The position numbers and the translations under genes were made by a program. From assembly GCF_014646375.1 (NCBI RefSeq), contig NZ_BMNI01000001.1:703949-767948 (forward strand): a DNA stretch of 64,000 bases. Direction: 5' to 3'. The notes below the pieces were generated by a model, which searched no databases, had not been told where the DNA came from, and worked only from the letters and a program-made list of their open reading frames with translations. Origin of the DNA: Nocardioides phosphati (GTDB taxonomy: Bacteria; Actinomycetota; Actinomycetes; Propionibacteriales; Nocardioidaceae). Below, piece by piece: positions 61,054 to 64,000 of this stretch (position 1 is its first letter; each line of letters starts with the position of its first letter).

Positions 61054-62441
61054 CTCCCGGCGTGGTGGGCCGGCTCGGCGTCCTCGAGGCGCTTGAACCA
61101 GCGCAGGGCCGGCATCGCCAGCATCGTGACCCCGGCCAGCGTCACGAACGCGAGGGACGGTCGGGTCACCAGGAGGCCGACGATCGTGGCGATGACGACG
61201 CCGCCCAGGTTGCCGGCGAGCCAGATCAGACCGGCCGCGGTGCCCTCGGCGTCCGGCGCGTGCTGCTCGGTCAGCGCGAGGACGATGGGCAGGGCGGGCA
61301 GCAGGACGAAGCCGACGCCGATCAGCATGACGTAGGCCATCAGGGTGCTCGGGATCATGGCGAGGTGCAGACAGGCGCCTGCCGTGATCACGATGCCGGC
61401 ACCCATGAGCGGGAACTCCCGGCGGTGCTTCTCGGCCCACACGGGCACGATGCCGCAGCCGATGACGCCGGCGATCATCGTGAATGCCAGGATCAGGCCG
61501 GCGCTCGTCTCGGACACGCCGGCCGGCTCGAGGAGTGCGGGTGCGTACGTCGCAAGCGCGATGAAGGTGCCCATCGGAATGGTGACGACGGCACAGAGCC
61601 GGCGCAGGTGACGGTTGCCGAAGGCGGAGCGGAGGGCCCGCAGGCCGTTCTCCGAGGGGATGGAGTCGACGCCCGCCAGCGGACGCACGAAGTGCAGGGC
61701 GCCGAGGAAGCAGAAGCCGGCGTCCATGGCGATCATCGCGGTGATCATCGTGAGGGTGCGGATGTGGTCCTCGCCGGGCAGGGCCGCCCCGAGCAGGTAG
61801 CCGACGACCATGCCCGCGAAGGTCGCCGACGAGGCGATGGCGATCCCTGCGGTGCGGTCCTTCTCGGCGAGATAGACGACGGCCAGGCCGGTGATGGCGT
61901 TGAGGATGAAGGGCTGGCCCGCCGCGGCGACGCACTGGCCGGCGAGTGCCCAGGTGTAGTCGTCGGCGACCAGACGGAGGAACGCGCCGCCGGCGGTCAG
62001 CAGTACGCCGAGGACGAGCGCCGGACGGAAGAAGCGGTCCAGGACGAGGCCGGCCGGAATGGCGAGGACCACGTAGACGAGCGGGAAGACCGAGGAGAGC
62101 CAGCCGATCGCCGTGATCGAGACGCCGAAGTGGTGCGCGGCATCGCCGGTCACCGGGGCGTAGTTCACCAGGAGCGCCTGGGTCGCGGCGGCGAGGACGC
62201 CGTACGCGAGGATCACCGACCAGCGGCTCCTCGCGGGCTGCTCGGGCTTGGCGGAGGGGGAGATCTCCTCGACGAGGCGCACCGGAGCTGTGGGGGCGGG
62301 TCGCCTCCGGGGTGCTTCCAGGCCGAACGACTCGTTCCGCCGCTGTGCCGAGCGTCGGATGACGACCGTGGCGACGGCGCCGGCGCCTGCGGCAGCAACG
62401 GCCCCGGACGTCCGCGGGGGGATGGTCGGTTCGCGCAGCAT
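61050..62441 (-). CDS. MFS transporter
   Basis: A 463-residue carrier with 12 membrane helices (LAYGVLAAATQALLVNYAPV; ALPIVLALTEQHAPDAEGTA) after a ~70-residue polar, Arg-rich N-terminus that is longer than usual. It resembles the cyanate/nitrate-type MFS group. It lies between the regulator and the permease gene, both of which may serve the same catabolic set. Substrate unknown. Confidence 0.83.
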   Translation of the reverse strand: MLREPTIPPRTSGAVAAAGAGAVATVVIRRSAQRRNESFGLEAPRRRPAPTAPVRLVEEISPSAKPEQPARSRWSVILAYGVLAAATQALLVNYAPVTGDAAHHFGVSITAIGWLSSVFPLVYVVLAIPAGLVLDRFFRPALVLGVLLTAGGAFLRLVADDYTWALAGQCVAAAGQPFILNAITGLAVVYLAEKDRTAGIAIASSATFAGMVVGYLLGAALPGEDHIRTLTMITAMIAMDAGFCFLGALHFVRPLAGVDSIPSENGLRALRSAFGNRHLRRLCAVVTIPMGTFIALATYAPALLEPAGVSETSAGLILAFTMIAGVIGCGIVPVWAEKHRREFPLMGAGIVITAGACLHLAMIPSTLMAYVMLIGVGFVLLPALPIVLALTEQHAPDAEGTAAGLIWLAGNLGGVVIATIVGLLVTRPSLAFVTLAGVTMLAMPALRWFKRLEDAEPAHHAGS

Positions 62442-62605
62442 CGGGGATGCTCCTCTCGCTCGGTCGTGATGCAGACCACTTTCAGGTGCGGGTCGCGGAG
62501 AGGGCTACGACACCGCGCACCCGGATCCAGGCAGCCCGGTGCACCATGCACTCACCGCTTGGACATGCAAGGAGTGCACGGTGCCGCGTGCTCGGGGCCT
62601 TCCGG

Positions 62606-64000
62606 TCAGCGGACGGGCGCGGGCGCCGCCTGCTCGTGACGCGCACGTGAGCGTGGCCCGGCGTCTCCCCGGGCGATCCGGCGACGCAGGACGAGGAGCC
62701 ACCAGCCGGTGCCCAGGACCATCAGCGCGGCGAGCGGGATGACGTTCGGGCGGAAGTCCGGCAGCAGGGTCAGCGCGGCCATGAAGCCGCTGAACGCGAG
62801 CAGGCCGATGATGTGGAGCGGCCTGCGCCAGCGACCGAGGTCGAAGAAGCCGGGCTCGGTCGGAGGGAAGTTGCCGCGCGCATCGGCGACGAGCATGCCC
62901 GCGGTCGTCAGGATGTAGACGCCGACGTAGCCGATGGTCGCCATGCCGAGGATGTAGGCGAACGCCCTCTCGTTGAAGAGTGCGGTGACGAGGAAGAACG
63001 TCGCGATGATCGCGGAGCCCCCGAGGGCGCCGGTCGGGATCTTGTGCTTCGGCGACACCGTGTCGAAGAGCCGCGAGAACGGCGTCATGTTGTCGCGCGA
63101 CATGGCGTAGAGCAGGCGCGACGCGACGAGCATGTTCGCCAGCACGCAGACCAGGATGTTGGTCAGGGCGATCGCGACGACGACGTCGGCGAAGGCGGGG
63201 GAGACCTGCGCGGAGATGATCGCCTCGATCGGCGTCGCACTGGCCGCGACGGCGTCCTCGTCGCCGATCGCGAGCAGGAACGTCACGTACATGAAGAACT
63301 CGATCGCGGCAGCCGTGGCGAGCGCCAGGAACATGGTGCGCGGGATGACCCGTCGCGCGGACCTGGTCTCCTCGGCGATGTCGGCGGGCGCCTCGACCCC
63401 GAGGAGGCCGAACATGGCGCCGAGGCTGGCCACCATCCAGGCGAAGACGTACGGCGACGAGGCGGTGTCGCCGTGTGAGGCCAGGTAGCTCACCGGCTGG
63501 CCGTCGTGCCGGACCAGCACGACGAGGATCAGGACGAACGCCGTGATCCCGACCGTGAGGATGATCTCGAGCATCACGCCGATGTTGTTGATCGCGGTCG
63601 CGAGCCGGATGCCGTAGACGTTGATCAGCAGGCAGACGAAGAGGACGACTGCGGTGATGCCGACCAGGTGCGGTGTCGTCTCCGCGATACCGCACAGTCC
63701 GGCGAAGTAGGTCGCGAAGGTGTAGGCGACGCCGGTGAAGCCGGAGATGAAGCCGATCAGGCCGAGGTAGCCCGTGAACCAGCCGAGGCTGGGGTGCACG
63801 AGCCGGCTGGTCCACTGGTAGGCGTATCCGGCGAGCGGCAGCTTGACCGCGAGGTCGGCCGCGATCATCGCCCAGACCGCGAAGACCAGGAAGACCAGCG
63901 GCAGGGTCCACACGAAGGCCGGGCCGGCCGTGAGAAGGCCGAAGCCGAAGCCGGCGTAGACGGCCGTGGTGGCGCTGATCAGCGCGAAGCCCACGCAGAA
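62606..64000 (-). CDS. Amino acid/polyamine permease (APC family), 5' end beyond window
   Basis: At least 462 residues with about 12 membrane helices (FISGFTGVAYTFATYFAGLC, GAMFGLLGVEAPADIAEETR, SARRVIPRTMF, LANMLVASRLLYAMSRDNM). EAPADIAEETRSARRVIP is a typical APC loop. The frame is open to the right edge (FCVGFALIS), so the start is probably outside. An amine or amino-acid substrate fits the amine oxidases nearby. Confidence 0.87.
   Translation of the reverse strand, partial: FCVGFALISATTAVYAGFGFGLLTAGPAFVWTLPLVFLVFAVWAMIAADLAVKLPLAGYAYQWTSRLVHPSLGWFTGYLGLIGFISGFTGVAYTFATYFAGLCGIAETTPHLVGITAVVLFVCLLINVYGIRLATAINNIGVMLEIILTVGITAFVLILVVLVRHDGQPVSYLASHGDTASSPYVFAWMVASLGAMFGLLGVEAPADIAEETRSARRVIPRTMFLALATAAAIEFFMYVTFLLAIGDEDAVAASATPIEAIISAQVSPAFADVVVAIALTNILVCVLANMLVASRLLYAMSRDNMTPFSRLFDTVSPKHKIPTGALGGSAIIATFFLVTALFNERAFAYILGMATIGYVGVYILTTAGMLVADARGNFPPTEPGFFDLGRWRRPLHIIGLLAFSGFMAALTLLPDFRPNVIPLAALMVLGTGWWLLVLRRRIARGDAGPRSRARHEQAAPAPVR

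Overview
The window is high-GC actinobacterial DNA. The block proA / nadD / rsfS / histidine phosphatase is the arrangement seen near nadD in mycobacteria and relatives. A complete Mce lipid-import operon, an AlkB-rubredoxin fusion and several PucR-type regulators point to a soil or hydrocarbon-degrading member of the Nocardioides or Corynebacteriales type. The genus is an inference; nothing in the window fixes it.

Layout. (1) 1-7,952 is core chromosome: a TelA / membrane protein / VWA-lipoprotein operon and an SGNH hydrolase on the minus strand, then proA, a membrane protein, nadD, rsfS and a GpgP-like phosphatase on the plus strand. (2) tRNA-Ala(GGC) at 7,994-8,066 is the left edge of a 17.4-kb integrative element (8,032-25,474). 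It is bounded by a 41-bp perfect direct repeat of the tRNA 3' end, with a tyrosine integrase next to the tRNA. Its cargo has three parts. The first is a two-component system with two COG4705-like membrane proteins that share a TCAGG-N6-TCAGG box, plus a glycosyltransferase fusion. The second is a complete zinc-sparing cassette: cysteine-poor S14, L33, L28, L36, L32 and L31, a CobW-like protein, an HU-like protein and a Zur regulator, around a Zur-like palindrome. The third is a cobalamin-riboswitch-controlled BtuCDF-type transporter. IS3 and IS481 remnants show earlier insertions. (3) 25,680-33,488 holds a YdeP/FdhF-like molybdoenzyme, a PucR-type regulator with a FUSC transporter and an RCK channel-like protein, and an OFA-family antiporter with its small subunit. 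(4) 33,704-37,789 is an alkane-oxidation module: AlkB fused to rubredoxin, ferredoxin, ferredoxin reductase and a PucR-type regulator. (5) 37,937-49,513 is a cholesterol-oxidase-like GMC enzyme fused by overlap to a full Mce operon (yrbE A/B, mce A-F, three accessory genes). (6) 50,021-64,000 holds a FUSC protein and then two divergent operons with ADH, ALDH, a DAO-type oxidase, a Baeyer-Villiger monooxygenase, an alpha/beta hydrolase, a flavin amine oxidase, a PucR-type regulator, an MFS carrier and an amino-acid permease. Together these could take an alicyclic amine or ketone to a carboxylic acid.

The most notable system is the mobile zinc-starvation island. One element carries replacement zinc-free ribosomal proteins, the likely Zur switch for them, a putative ribosome-associated CobW-like factor, and B12 uptake. 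All functional calls come from reading motifs and gene context; no database search was run.
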